From Oscheius sp. JU75 (taxonomy: Eukaryota > Nematoda > Chromadorea > Rhabditida > Rhabditidae), in the NCBI GenBank assembly GCA_037178855.1, contig JASJZC010000005.1, forward strand, positions 2,418,001 to 2,482,000: a stretch of 64,000 nt of DNA. Direction: 5' to 3'. Shown piece by piece: positions 31,082 to 43,521 of the stretch (its first letter is position 1; each line of letters opens with the position of its first letter). A program made the translations under genes and the position numbers. Under the pieces are notes generated by a model. It did no database searches, was not told the origin of the DNA, and saw only the letters and a program-made list of their open reading frames with translations.

Positions 31082-34000
31082 ATGGATCCACCGCCTAATA
31101 GGATGGGTCGTCCCGGACTTCGATTGGACTCGCTGACGGAGAAACGCAAAATGCCGGGAGGACCCGCAGGAATTGTAGGCTCACCAGAAGGTCATGGATA
31201 CAATATGCTCTTTTTTCAGTTTTCTACCTCAACAAGTCGCTCGATGAACACGCGAGGAAGGACAAGATGCATTTCTGGTGAGTACATAGGAGTTTCCTGA
31301 CTGTTCGAGATGAAAATTTTGACTCTTCTCTAGGTTTCACCACTGTTTTTAATAGGAAATTCCATAGATTCTTGGTCAGAGACATATTGGAAAAGACGTT
31401 TTTGTTGGGATTCGTCATATTCAAAATATTTGGGGAATGACCGTGCAGACTCTGAGAACAGATGGGACAGTCAGATTGTAAGGTACTAAACTTAACTTTT
31501 CCAATACCTTTGGGTTCGAACTGTTCGATTGACTGACTGCCCAAGCTACCATGTCTTCGTTACCAGTTTTGAAAGCTCTCGTGGTTTAGAACATGGGACC
31601 CCATTTGAGAATCGAAGACTATGAGTCTCAGAATTTGGGAGATAGTCACGGTTTCAAGGGACAGGAATACTGTTAGGGCTTGCCATTGGCCCAGACAATC
31701 AGACCAAAAATGAACAAGAGATTTTCAGAGTCCGCCGCTAACTCGTCGAACCTCTATGCCCCCGAGCAATTCGAGCCAGAAGCCAAAATGGAGAGGATCA
31801 GTGGCAGAGACCAGCAGGTTAGTCCCCTTTTCTGTTTTCTTGAAACCGATTAGAGCGACCTCCTTCCCCATTACTTTTGACAAAAAGCTCTGCAATCGAG
31901 CCCCTTTCTTCTCATCCTAATCTCCCCCTCTATCCTCTAATCCTCCTCTGTCATTTTCCTTCTGTGTGTTGAAACGTAAACCCTGTCCTGATTTGATTAG
32001 CTTGTTTGTCGCCTCCCAGGAATTAGGAAAAGGCTGCAGTGGATGAACACATTTTGACCCATGGGCGGGATTAGAAAGAAGCACAAACTAGGCTAAGAAT
32101 GAGAGGTGAGTGTATACGGTATAGAACAGGTGACGTGAAGCTGGATATGACGTATTGGGTGAGATTACTCGGGCTCAACTTTCTGAGAGAAATCGTCTTG
32201 CGAGGGGGAAGGCAATCTGAGGAACTCGTCATCTTCTGGATGCGGTAGCGTTCATGATCTCACAGAGAGATTACCGTAGCAGCAGAGGGGCTTTTTCGAG
32301 GAAGTTTAGCTCGAATCAGTTCTGAAGTTCAGGCACAATATGACTCGAAAGACATCAGTTGTCTGACTGGATGCGATCAGCTTCCTGAATATTGAGTTGG
32401 TTTCTATGCCAGTTCTCTTCCTTTGTAAATTTTCGTGTAAAAGACTCTTTCCATAAGCCAGGATCTGTACTGTTACGGTCAATGCTCCATACAGAACATT
32501 CTGAAGATCTGATCTGATCCAAATTGACCGACAGATTGGGATTGTGACTATCCCATTCCTAGTTTGCTCACTTCTCTAACAGTAACACGAATCCAGTAGG
32601 TGTATGGTTTTATTGAAAGTGCTCTCTTGCAATAGGTTTCTTCCTAACTTTTGTTTTGGTCGTTCTCTTCGGAACTACCTGATGTACTGAATCCTCTCGT
32701 CCTATTTAGCAAATGATCCAGGTACAGAGAGATATAGCGTCTTTGCTGGACTCTTCTTGGAAGCCAAAGGTATTTGAGCTGATCCAAACGGTAGTGGTCA
32801 CTACCGAGTTTCGGATTGATGCTCTTCAAAGGTATCTTTTTTGAAGTTAAACTAGTCCAGTCCTTGTGGAATACAGGCTCCTTGTCCCCAAAGTCCTATA
32901 CAGTTGCATGAGAATCTAGCAACACAGATCGTTACCAAACTTGATGTCTGGAACGAAATCCTTCCGAAAATAGAGCTTTGTGAAGTTCGCAGCTGTTCCC
33001 ACGGTAGCTCTCTCTCTCTCTTGAAACTCGCTCTAATGAGCCTTCCAGTCGTCCTTTTCTCAAGCCTTGCGAATACTTCGTACTTCTTTTGCTTGCTCTT
33101 GCCGTGGGCGTGTTCCACCCTCTCTCACATTACTGACTGTCCACGGCTCCTCCAATCCTAGTTCAAACAAGCCATCAAATTCTACCTCCGGCCATGTATT
33201 GCTGGGTAAGCTCTTTATCTTTTCTGTTTCTTCCTCCCCGTCAACAGAGAAAGAGAGCTGTTTACAAGAAGTTTATCAACACCAGAACGGCCAGAGAACA
33301 CCACGCTCGGGCCGATTGGCTTTGGTTTTCAGTTACCACAGATCATCAGAGATCGCAGCAGATCTGCAAATAACCGAAGTCTATGAGTCCAAATTAGTAC
33401 TAGTTCCTTCTCTAACTCAATCCAGGCTTAGTATTCTGTGTTTTGATGTAGTTTGGACTGTTGTTTACCACCAGAAAGTAGCATATCCTATTAATCTTCT
33501 GAATAGACTCCACGGATCACACAGAACTTGTAAGGGGAGAACAGAAGTGCGTCATTGGGTATAATTGGATTCGCCTTGCTCAAAGAACAGTTCCTTCTAC
33601 CCGAGTGTAAAGTTCGAAGCTTTCGGTGACTCATCCTGTTCTTGGTCTGAAGGAATCTTTGCCCGATGGAGAGCAATGGATATTGAGACGCCTAATGATA
33701 TTGTTCCCCCTTCCCGCGGTAAAGAATCGCTGTCGCCCGTCGTTTTCCTGCCGGCTGGTAGGACAGAGGGCGGCAGTGGAAGGGCTGAAAAATAGTGCTG
33801 CCTGAAACGAGGGTCAGAGACGACGGGAGCGAAGAGATAGAGGCGGGCATGTCGTCATAGCAGTTGGCGGGCAGCCAACACGTGGAAAAGGGCTGAGAGC
33901 TCCGCCCCAGAGCGAGACTCTCATTCTTTCAATCACAAAGTCACCACAGTCGTTTTGACCCTTATGCGAAGAAGATAGATAATGATTGGAGCCGCCTCGA

Positions 34001-37000
34001 CCAATCCCATGTGGACTACCACAACTACGAACTTCGACAACTATCCGTTCTGTCCTAGAGACAAGGCAAGCTATTTTTAAACCTAAACATACATGCGCGT
34101 TGTCTGCCTGGCTTGACTGGGAGACTGGAGAGGATCTTTGGACCTTTCTTTCAGACAATAATCTGAAACGAGCTATTCCTCATCATCCTCACGATTTGAA
34201 TTGGAGCGCGCTTCCAGACTCAGTCAGACATTCCTAATTCCCGAAGGGATTCCGCCGTCTAGAAAACGCGAACAGCATATCAAATTACCTCCTCTTCTGG
34301 GCTCCTCTACCTAACTCTCTACCTAACTATGAGATTCATTTTCTAAAGCTGGGCCAAGAGTTAATCGAGCTTTGTTCTTTCTCGTCCTTCAGAGGTCTTT
34401 TCCTCTCGGGATCTCGACTATTTCCGAGACTCTCTAGCCTCTGTCAGGCCGTGACAGTACAAAGACTCTTCGAGGCAACAGTTTAGCTCTCTCTGGCCAT
34501 TTCCTTGTCCTGAATAGACCCATTCTTCTTGATCTCACATTGATAACTAAACGTGTCATTCATTTGTTCCTTTTTCTCATGTCAATATCAAAAAGGCGAG
34601 CAGATCTACATCACTAGTCACTTTTTGGTCGCATTTCCCTCCTTCTCCTTCTGTCCTTCTGATCCCAGGATGTTTTTGTTTACGTCTACCAGATGAGGTC
34701 ATAACAGAGATCTGTCTCTCGCTCTTGTAAGCGACCAAAGACCTTTTCTTCCCCTGACCCCGTTTCGATAGAACCGTTTCGTTTAAAACTGATACCCAAG
34801 AGAGATCGTGTTCTTGTTATTTTGAGCGAATCAGGTAGAAGATCGATCGGGGTGGCTCTCTCGTGATCATGGTCACTTTACACACTCTCGCTCGTCTTCT
34901 CGATTCACTGTGTAGAAAAGAGGTCCGGTCAGTTTTTGGCTCGATGCCAGCAGTCTCGTCTCGCGACCTTGGGTCGGTCTATGACCTCCGAAGTTGTTTA
35001 CAGCTTCATGGAGGAGAGCATTTCGAAACTCGTGGGGGAAAAGGGGGCGTGGCAGCAGGGGGAAGGAAGGATAGTACTTTGTCCTTAGACAGACATCAGA
35101 GATAAGTGATCGGAGACAGACAAAAAGTAGTCTCTAATTATAGAAAGATCTTCCCTTGTCCTCATGTTCGTTCTCTCTAAATGCTGGGTCTGTTCTCGCG
35201 ACAAACAAGTCTTCGAGATAACTCGACCAAAGATTCCGCATTTTTCGAACTCGGGGCCAGGGAAAAAGAAACACTTTACACAGCGATCAATCTGGAAAAG
35301 AGGAGCTTTAGGGAGTCTGTTTCTCGTCCTTGTCTCTCTGGGTATGTGATGGCCGATAAGGGTTTGATAAGGGGCGGCGGCGGCGAGAAGGATGGACGAG
35401 AGACAGAGGACGCGGCCAGTCCGCCAATGAAACACACTGCTTCTTTCTAACCTTTTCTAATGTTGAGAAGCATGCTGCCCTCACAGTATTTCGATGATGA
35501 GCCCTATGTCTCGAATGCGGCCCGGCTCCGACCTGTAAGTCTTCCAGAGGACCAGTTCTGACTGGAACCCCGTGGCCAAAGTTCAACACTCTAAAGCACA
35601 ACTCTCTCTGTCCGTTCGTCCGTCTGTACCGCAGCCGCTGGGCGAATCGCACGCATCCGCGCTACGAAACTAGCTCAGTGGCTCTCGCACCGGGCTATGA
35701 ATCCCCGGGTTCAATTCCTACCGATGTTTTTCGGTTTTCCGAAAGACGGCTGGTATAACAGTTTAAAGAGTGTCTATTTCCACCGAAAAATCAATGTTGA
35801 GTCGCTCTCTTCCCACGCTCCAGTCATCGATCAGCTGATTTGACATCCTTCACCTGTGTCCGGCGTTTACAGCCCTCTCTCTGGTTCTTTTCGTAGGTAA
35901 AGAAACGGATCGATAGTTACGCAATGATCAGTCGTCGATTATTTGCCGCCGCGGCCAGGGTGCTTATCAGCCGGGGCCATTTACCATTCCGTTTCGACCC
36001 TTCTAACCTGGCAAAAAAAAACACAGGCTAAAAAACGTTAGCACTTTCAATATTTTGAGAGTTCAATTTTTTCCGCAATATGATTGAGGTCGATTGGCCT
36101 AAAGATCAGAAAGTCTGCTCTTCTGATCACCTCTTCCAATTAGTCTGCTTTTTTCCCATTCCCACGCACGCAATTCTCCCTTGCACTTTATCTGAAAAGA
36201 TAAAAGCTCTCTTTTTTTCGGCTGGAGAGCAGAGAACGAGCAGCTCTTGCTCTATTCGAGCTCTCTCTTTCAGCGAAAGTGCAAACTCAGCAGACGTGGC
36301 TGTCTGCAAATGAAAAGAGAAAAAGAAGTCTAATAAGCGAGAGTGAGCCCGAGATTAATTAGAGAAATTGCAGATGGATCGTCGAGGAGAGACGGGCACC
36401 TTGATACCACAAGCTCAGAGGAATGTCGGAGGGACGATGCCCTTCGTCGGCAGTGCGCCGTCCGTACAAGGAGGATTCACGGCGCTGATGAGTCCGAGGA
36501 AGATGCAACACCCCTTCCAGGTTGGTTCTTTTATTTTTGAATTGTTAATGAGAATGATGCGGTTCACGACAAAATTTTTTAAAGAGGTGTAGTAGAACAG
36601 AGCAAAGTTCAAAGTATACAGTAGGCTGTTTATCTGCTCATCCAGAATGCTACATTAGTCGGGAGAGAAGCCCGCGACAGTTGAACTCATGAGTATTGAC
36701 CATCTTCTCCCTGGCTCTCGATTGACTCTTGACTGATAGGAACTTTTTTCTGGGAGAAAGACAGTAGTCTCGATTCCAGTAGCTTGACCCGATAGAGTCA
36801 CCTCCCTTCTCGGAAGAAGTATCTTGAGACTAAACTGAAACTTCTGGGCCATCTGGATAGACTCTTCTGTCCAAGGATCTAGAAAGGTCCGTCTTACTAC
36901 TTTCTCAGTTCATGGTTAGGTAGTCATTTCCGTATCGATTGACGCTTGACTGGTCGGGATAGTCCCTACGCTCTGGAAACCCATTTGACCAAACTTCAAA

Positions 37001-38931
37001 ACCTCTCTTGTGGCATGAGATGTCAAGACAATGTTAATTGAATAACGGGGCACTACAGACCAGATGGGATGGAAACTGATTTAGTAGTATGCATTGGAAT
37101 CCCATATAATATTAACGAGTTCTTTTGTCCTTTTGTTGTCCTATTTCTGTCTGCTGCTTTGGCGCCCGCACTCTCTCTCTCTCTCTTCCGCACAACCATT
37201 TTTCAAATTGATTGATTTCGACGGGGCTCAGTCTGAAACTGCATCACAAAGGGACCCCTCGGTCAGCTGCCTTTATATCCAACGTGTCACGCTCTCTTTA
37301 CCCGAAATTGTTTATCCCTCCCGGTCGCGTAGGTTAATTGTCGAGGGAATGAGGACTATGAAACCTTGTCTCTCTCTTTCTCTCTCTGACTCACCTCTCA
37401 AAGATCGTCTGTGAAAGTGTACGAATTCCTGTGCCTCTATGGGAACTCGAAAAAGAGGGAGAGGTCTCTAATAAGGGAGGAGGCTAGATGCCAATTACCG
37501 ACTCGTAAACAGATCCTCTCACTTCCCATAAATTATAATCCGACGAGATTTCAAAGGTCATCTGTTACAGCTCTCGGTGTAAGAGTCGAGAAAACGATGG
37601 CCAACTGACCGCTAGACATTACACGAAAGCTCTGTCTGAAAGTGGAAATGGGCACAGACTCTCTCTCTCTCTGAACAGTCACTCAAGTTCGAACATCGAA
37701 ACGCATGTCTTTGGTCCTCGGGTCGAGCCTCAGAGTCAAAGGGTTTCTATTACATCTTTCAGACACGTTTGTCCTTTTAATCTCTGAGCCTCTCTCCCCG
37801 TCCCCCTCATTGAATCGACCCGCTCTGTTGAAAACGTCGCTCGAAACTTCGTAAACAAGGCACGGACGGCCATAATAACAACAATAAGCCTGGCCAGATC
37901 ACCGCCATAAACAGCCCCCTTTTTCCAATTTCTCTCTCTCCTTCTCTTTTCTGATATGGATCCGTACAGTCTATTCCCGATTCCTTTGAGGAACAAACAT
38001 CCAGGCTGTTGCAATTGGTGCCGGGCGATTGTTTTCCTCTCTCTCTCTCTCTCTCTCGGGAGCAGAGACTAGGCCGAAACGACTATTTGCCTTCTCTCCT
38101 AGTTGGTCAAAAACATTGATTCGTGCCAGTCTCCGTCATTTTTCTCCTTCCATATACAGTGTCATTATACGCTCTCTCTCTCTCTCTCTCTCTCTCCAGC
38201 CAGTTCCTCTAACCAGCAGACGGAGAGAGAGACCTTGTGGCAGCAGCCTCTGCCCAGTTTACTAAACATTCGTCCCTGTCCCATCCTCCGGAAAATATTG
38301 GACGACAGTTCAAATATTTGGTGTTTTGATAGAGAGTGAGAGCTCGGACGATTAACATAGAGCTCTTCACCAGAGAAGGAAGAGGTGTCAGTCTACGACT
38401 GTCACTCCCGCTCTTATCTTCTTCTCCCTCTTTTTTTGCGAACCGTTTACTTTGAGCTGATTAGAGACTTCTTCTATGGCCCCCGGGGAACCAAACAACC
38501 ATATGCTGCTGCTCGTCCTGTCTATTGGATTAGTCAATTATCGAACCAATGAGTCGTGTGTTTGGAGCCATTTGACTCGATTACCTCTGTCAGTCCAATT
38601 CTTTGTCTGGACTCCTCCCTTTGTCCGCTGGCCTCTTTCTAAAGCCGGTGTCCATTTCGTCTGTGTGTCCTTTTACCAGACTATAGCTTCATCATTTCCC
38701 GCACACAGTCATTGCCGAAAAGACTGTACCAGGTGTCGGCTCGTTTACTCTCTCTCTTTCCGTCTGCCAGCTGGCAGTGGAATCCGATCGGAAACAAATG
38801 GCCTAGACCCATGTTTGGGGATGCAATCAGCTGTTCGCGCAAGCGGGCTGGTCGCGCGTCTCTGTGGGTGGGGCAACGATCGCTGCACTCGCTGCGCACT
38901 CGAACCAGCTTTTACTCTTTCCTCTTTCGTC

Positions 38932-38963
<32 letters not shown>

Positions 38964-41900
38964 ACAAAGAGATCATTCAGTATGACAATCGATTCCGAAG
39001 GCGGCGGTGTGGCGGTGGTGAAACGAACTTCACCTCGTCGTCGCCTTGTTAGTGCTTCGGCTGCCATGTGTTACAGGCCGGAACCGAAATTCGTAGCTGC
39101 GACAAGAACGAGTCCTCCGAAGGGTTTTGTCGTGAAACGCGTGCCGACGAACCCCGTAGGCCCGAAACGAGCATTACTCTTTTTGAAGGTTCGTACAGAG
39201 AGCGGGATATGCCCTAGACGTTGTGACGAACTAATCCAAACATTTGCAGAATCAACGCCAGTCGCCTTCAGTCGATGCCGGAGACCATCACAGATTCGGA
39301 GATTCGCCAAGTCGATCCTTTAACAATGAGGTAACCGTCATTGTTTCTTCCTTCTTCTTCTTCTTCCCGCCTTTTTGCCGCTCGCGCTCAAAACTTGTTT
39401 TCGAGCGTCTCTCTTACCCATTGCGCGATGCTATCTGCTCCAGTTCGCTTCGGAAGGGACCAACTAAGAGACTGTTTTAGCTACTCGATGATCTCATAAT
39501 CGATGAGATATTGTCCCTGGAAGACGAGCAGAGGAGGAGCAGCGGAAAGCCCCAACCGGTGAGAGGCTTTTTCCTGCATGCTCTCTTTTCGTGGTCTTTT
39601 GCATGTCTTTCTGTTCCCTGCTACTTAATCGGGACAGGGGCCTTTGTTTTGAACAGCTCCCAGGATCCAGTTGAGCCGTATTGTTTTGCTCTTTGGCAAA
39701 TCACTATGTTTGCTCAACTAGGAATTGAGGCAAGGGGGTTGTTGTCCCGTTTCTTTCGGCTCTAAGCCATAAAACCATCTGGAGATGCTATCAGTTTGAA
39801 GGGTCTACATCCGTGCTAAGAAGTTTGAACCCATAGTACAGTATTGCATCAAGTAACCCTTTATTACATGTTTTGAGTCAAACATTGTCAATCTCTCTTG
39901 TTCTAAGTCTGTCTGGCTGTTCATTCGCATCCAACACGGCCTATAACCCAGCCGGTAGCGCGCTGGGCTGTGAAGCAGAGGCACCCGGGTTCGATCCCCA
40001 ACGGCGTTTTCCGAATTTCTGAAAGGGCGGCAAAGCTTGGGATATTCTATAAATTTGAAGTATTAACGACATACCGGAACAAACCTAAACTGAAAAACGA
40101 GATTGTCTACCAAAACAAGTGGTCAGGAAGTGTCTAACTATAGTGTGAAATTCCTTATTCAAACAAACTAAATACTTTTTCAAAAGTACACGTTCTACGT
40201 AACCAGTTCTTTTGAAAGACTCCTCATCGATCCTTCCTCAAAGTTCATAGTCGTCCTGAAAGTACATACCATTAGTCAAAAGTACGAGTCTCAATCTGAC
40301 AAACAGAGAGGAAAGAGCTTTTTCTGACCTCCCGCGACTGTTGGTTCTCGGCTACGAGCAAATTTGTCGAGTAGCGACTTCCCAAACCCTCTAATGATCA
40401 AAAAATTTCAGCTGTCTGGAAGCTACTCGTGTGCTGATAACCTGACGCAGCTGTCCGGCTCGAATGCTCGACCGATCCCTGGAGCTCAGTCATCAGGTGT
40501 GTTTTCGACTCTCTCGCGTGTACTATTTGTTTGGCGTAATCGACGCGATCCGAGAGAGAGAGAGAGAGAGAGAGAGAGTTATCAGCGCCACGTGCGTCTG
40601 GCAGCCGTTTGCGATTTCGCAATGTCTGTCTCGCGGATCTTTGTCGTTCTGTTGCCGACGAAAAGTGATGTCACGCGCCTATTTACAGAAGAGAGTTGTT
40701 GTGTTTTTGTGGGGTGGGTGGACTCTTTAAAGGGCACAGAAAGTTCGAGACTTCAGAAGATGACCGTTTTCTTTCCAGGCGGTTCTGGACATTCCGGAAG
40801 CCCAATTCCGATTGGGGGTGCCATGAGCAACTCCTTCCGACAGGTCGTGAGTTCGTCAGCACCGACGAGTTCGCTGGACATGGAGCAGATGTTAATGGGA
40901 GAGGGCAACGATGACTACTTCAGGGACCGAAGGAAGAAGGATATTCACAACATGAGTGAGTTTCATGTCAGTTCCAAACAGTAGAAAAGTTTAGTCGAAC
41001 GCCGAAGACGCTACAACATCAATGATCGGATTAAAGAGTTGGGCCTAATGCTGCCCAAGGGCAATGCCGAGGATCTAAAACTGAACAAGGGGACGATCCT
41101 GAAAGCCAGCTGCGACTACATCCGACAACTTCAGAAAGACCGTGATCACTACGTCAAGGTCCAAGCTCACAACCGATCGATGGAGAGTACTGCCAAACAG
41201 TATGCTGATAGGATTAGGGTAGGTTTTGAAGAGCGAGACGTGTGTTCAAGAATCAATGTTTAGGAATTGGAAGAATTCATGGCCAGACAGGGTATCCAGT
41301 GTCCCCCGGCCCATTTGCCTCCTCTCCCACGACTACCGGAGAAGCCGATCAAGCAGGAGATCGATGAGACACACTCTCCCAATCAGACTCCTTGCGGATC
41401 ATTGGTAAGTCGAGAAAATAACCTGGAAGTAGTCTACCTCTCTTACCTATAGAGCCTAGTTGTAGCCTCTTACAGGCTGACAGAGAAATCAGAGTGTCAG
41501 GGTACAATAACCCGTGTGCTTTTTTAGTCGTCGTCCGGCTTCATGTCTCAGCTGTCTGATGGCACAGCTGCCATGCAGATTGCGAGTCCTCTTGGCAGAA
41601 GCCAAGTCCATCAGCCGCAGTCGCACACTGACAGCTATTTCTCTGTCGGCTCGAATAGTCCCCCGGAATACGGTTAGTTCTTCTATCTCTTTAGTTTCTC
41701 TCTTTTGTAGGGATCACTAACCCACAAACTTTTCAGGTACGCCCAATAATTGGCGGGACATACAACAACCCTTTCCTGATCTAATGATGGAGGACCTGAA
41801 CATGCAGGTTTGTCTTGTCAATCGTTCCTTGGGGCTCCCACTGCGCAACAACTCCTGGGGGTCCCGGGTCCCGTAGCGAAGTGGCTTGTAGATTGTCGTG

Positions 41901-42128
41901 TCGAAACGAGAGAAATCTTTCAGAATCCGTTGTTGTCCGGGGGCGATCCTTTAATATCTCAGGCCGGAGCTCACCCTTCCCCACACATCAACCAAATGAG
42001 TCCCGATATCCAGGTACCCTCTGTCTCTTCGTGTCTCTTGACTCACATCAAAATTTCAGTGGGATCAGGCCGGCTTCTCGCCCGACGGCCACAACGGCAT
42101 GCATCAACAACATATGGACTATTCATAA
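31082..42128 (+). CDS. hlh-30: HLH-30 / TFEB-MITF family bHLH-leucine-zipper transcription factor
   Basis: HLH-30 controls lysosome and autophagy genes. Three candidate first exons exist. The long form is 31082-31174, 31220-31277 and 31729-31817, all phase-consistent, starting [18 protein letters not shown] middle form starts at 35460 ([19 protein letters not shown]). Both can join 36374-36520 ([17 protein letters not shown]). A short form starts at 38982 ([15 protein letters not shown]). Common exons follow: 39250-39330; 39481-39558 with [17 protein letters not shown], the acidic activation segment of TFEB proteins; 40412-40496; then the bHLH ([47 protein letters not shown]) and zipper ([13 protein letters not shown]). 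The last exon ends [12 protein letters not shown], stop 42126-42128. Family identity is certain; isoform structure is inferred. Confidence 0.9.
31818..35459. other. long hlh-30 5' intron without exons
   Basis: About 3.6 kb with no convincing exon on either strand. Many open frames of 60-165 codons occur but lack family features and consistent splice sites. One CACGTG E-box lies at 33879-33884. The region probably holds promoter elements for the middle isoform. Confidence 0.5.
35641..35765 (+). repeat. tRNA-derived SINE-like element
   Basis: TAGCTCAGTGG (from 35671) matches tRNA box A and GGGTTCAATTCC (35707-35718) matches box B. The 3' part continues CCGATGTTTTTCGGTTTTCC and GAAAGACGG, resembling the tail of the element at 39945. 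It lies in an hlh-30 intron. Confidence 0.6.
37165..38960. repeat. CT-rich microsatellites in an hlh-30 intron
   Basis: Several (CT)n runs of about 16-28 bases occur near 37169-37190, 37371-37387, 38038-38058, 38171-38198 and 38936-38955. The last lies about 30 bases before the short-isoform start at 38982. A (GA)n run at 40553-40578 follows further on. Such GAGA-type tracts can keep promoters accessible, but here this is inference. Confidence 0.6.
39945..40050 (+). repeat. tRNA-derived SINE-like element
   Basis: Box A-like CCAGCCGGTAGCGCGC (from 39949) and box B GGGTTCGATCCCC (39988-40000) are well kept. The tail reads ACGGCGTTTTCCGAATTTC then TGAAAGGGCGG, related to the tail of the element at 35641. 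It is too degenerate at the 3' stem to call a working tRNA. Confidence 0.65.
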
Positions 42129-43521
42129 GTCCTCTGTCCTCCATTTTTTTCTTGAGCGCTAGGGACATGTTTTTTCGGCAGGGAGTTCTCCTCTCTCTCC
42201 CTGCTCTTTATGGTTTTTCTCGCACACACACACACAAAATTCGGGTCCCATGCGACAGGAAGTGTAATTGTTGTGTACATTTTGTCTCTCTCTCTCTCAT
42301 ATTTTTGTCCCCCACATTTAGGAGCCATGTCCCCCTTTTTTTCTCTCTCTCTGTCTGTAGATCCATTCGTGTACATACCTTTGCTTATTTTTGTGTTGAA
42401 AAGAGTCTATTATGCTGTACAGTTTTCCAATTTAAGTGTCCTCCTCCTCTCTCTCTCCTTCCTCATCTCTCGACCCGATTCAGACTCTAACAGGTGTTCT
42501 TCTTCCTTTTAGGCGGTTTTCTGTTCTCGTTATTTCCTCGCTGGCGTGGAACTGCCCCATTTTTGAATTCTTTCTATCAGTTACTGCCCAATTGAGAGTT
42601 CCACTTCATTCGGGGAAAGAGCGGGAGCGCCCTCTCTGTATCTAATTGTGTCTGGAGACAATCCGAGTCTCCATCCCCACTCTCACGGAGGTTGTAAATA
42701 GCATCATCCGCCGATAAAGTGTACATAAAGAGACAAATGGTTTGATTTGCATCGGGGAGTTCGGCGACGGGGAGGAACTTTGGTTGAATGCTGAACTGCA
42801 TGATCTCCAAAAGAAGGAAGTCAAAAGTTTCTCGTCGTCCTGAAGATTGCCACATCTAAAAGAAAAGGGACAACTTTAACCTGAACTGAATCCTGTGATA
42901 TGTATTGAATTTGTGTCCTATACTTTTGGTCCTACACTCACCCCCGGCTTCCAACAAGTATAAACTGTCTGCATTCCATCTGTTGTATCCTGGTCATGGA
43001 CAAGAAGCGTGAGGCACTACTTGATTGGGCTGAACAAGACAGGGGCTGGAACCTTCTAGTCGTTCTACAAACTGAAAAGAGTCAGTATTGAACTCCAAAG
43101 TACTAAAAAAAGGACCTATGTCGACTCTGGAGCTGTCGAGAGTGAACTCTGAACACTGACAAAATCTCTTCCCCAGGAGACCAGAGCAGTCATTTTCTTC
43201 TTCTCAACCTTCTACAGATTCTGCTTGGGAGACGACAGTATCATTTTTCAGCGGATTTGCGAATAATTTCTCGAAGTCCCCCTAATTACCAAGTTAGAGA
43301 GTACAAAACTTTTGGTTTGGAACACACAATTAGTAAACTTTTATTGTACTTCGAATAGAAGACCCTCTATAGCTCTACTCTCCCGGATGGGGCCGTCTGT
43401 TTCTTCTCCTACTGGTAGGTTCCTCCTCGTCTCGTCTACCAACTTCTCGATTCTAGTCTGGGCCCAATGGACTGTCCCCTGCTTGCAGATTTTTTTTTTC
43501 CTCTTTGGTGGTTTCGGCTTC
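42129..43521. other. hlh-30 3' region and intergenic spacer
   Basis: It contains CT-rich tracts and the likely hlh-30 3' UTR. A short frame near 42996 (MDKKREALLDWAEQDRG) could be a small exon, but no splice link to the MSP gene was found. Nothing else recognised. Confidence 0.4.

Noticed and set aside
35671-35735. Functional tRNA gene
   Set aside because: Box A and B are present but acceptor and anticodon stems do not pair well, and a common non-tRNA tail suggests a SINE.
38712-38985. N-terminal extension of the short hlh-30 exon frame
   Set aside because: The frame upstream of 38982 runs through a CT microsatellite and lacks coding character; the ATG at 38982 is preferred.
43312-43521. 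Extra 70 residues at the start of the MSP-domain protein
   Set aside because: Sequence is T-rich and UTR-like, with no conserved feature; ATG 43522 begins the charged protein cleanly.
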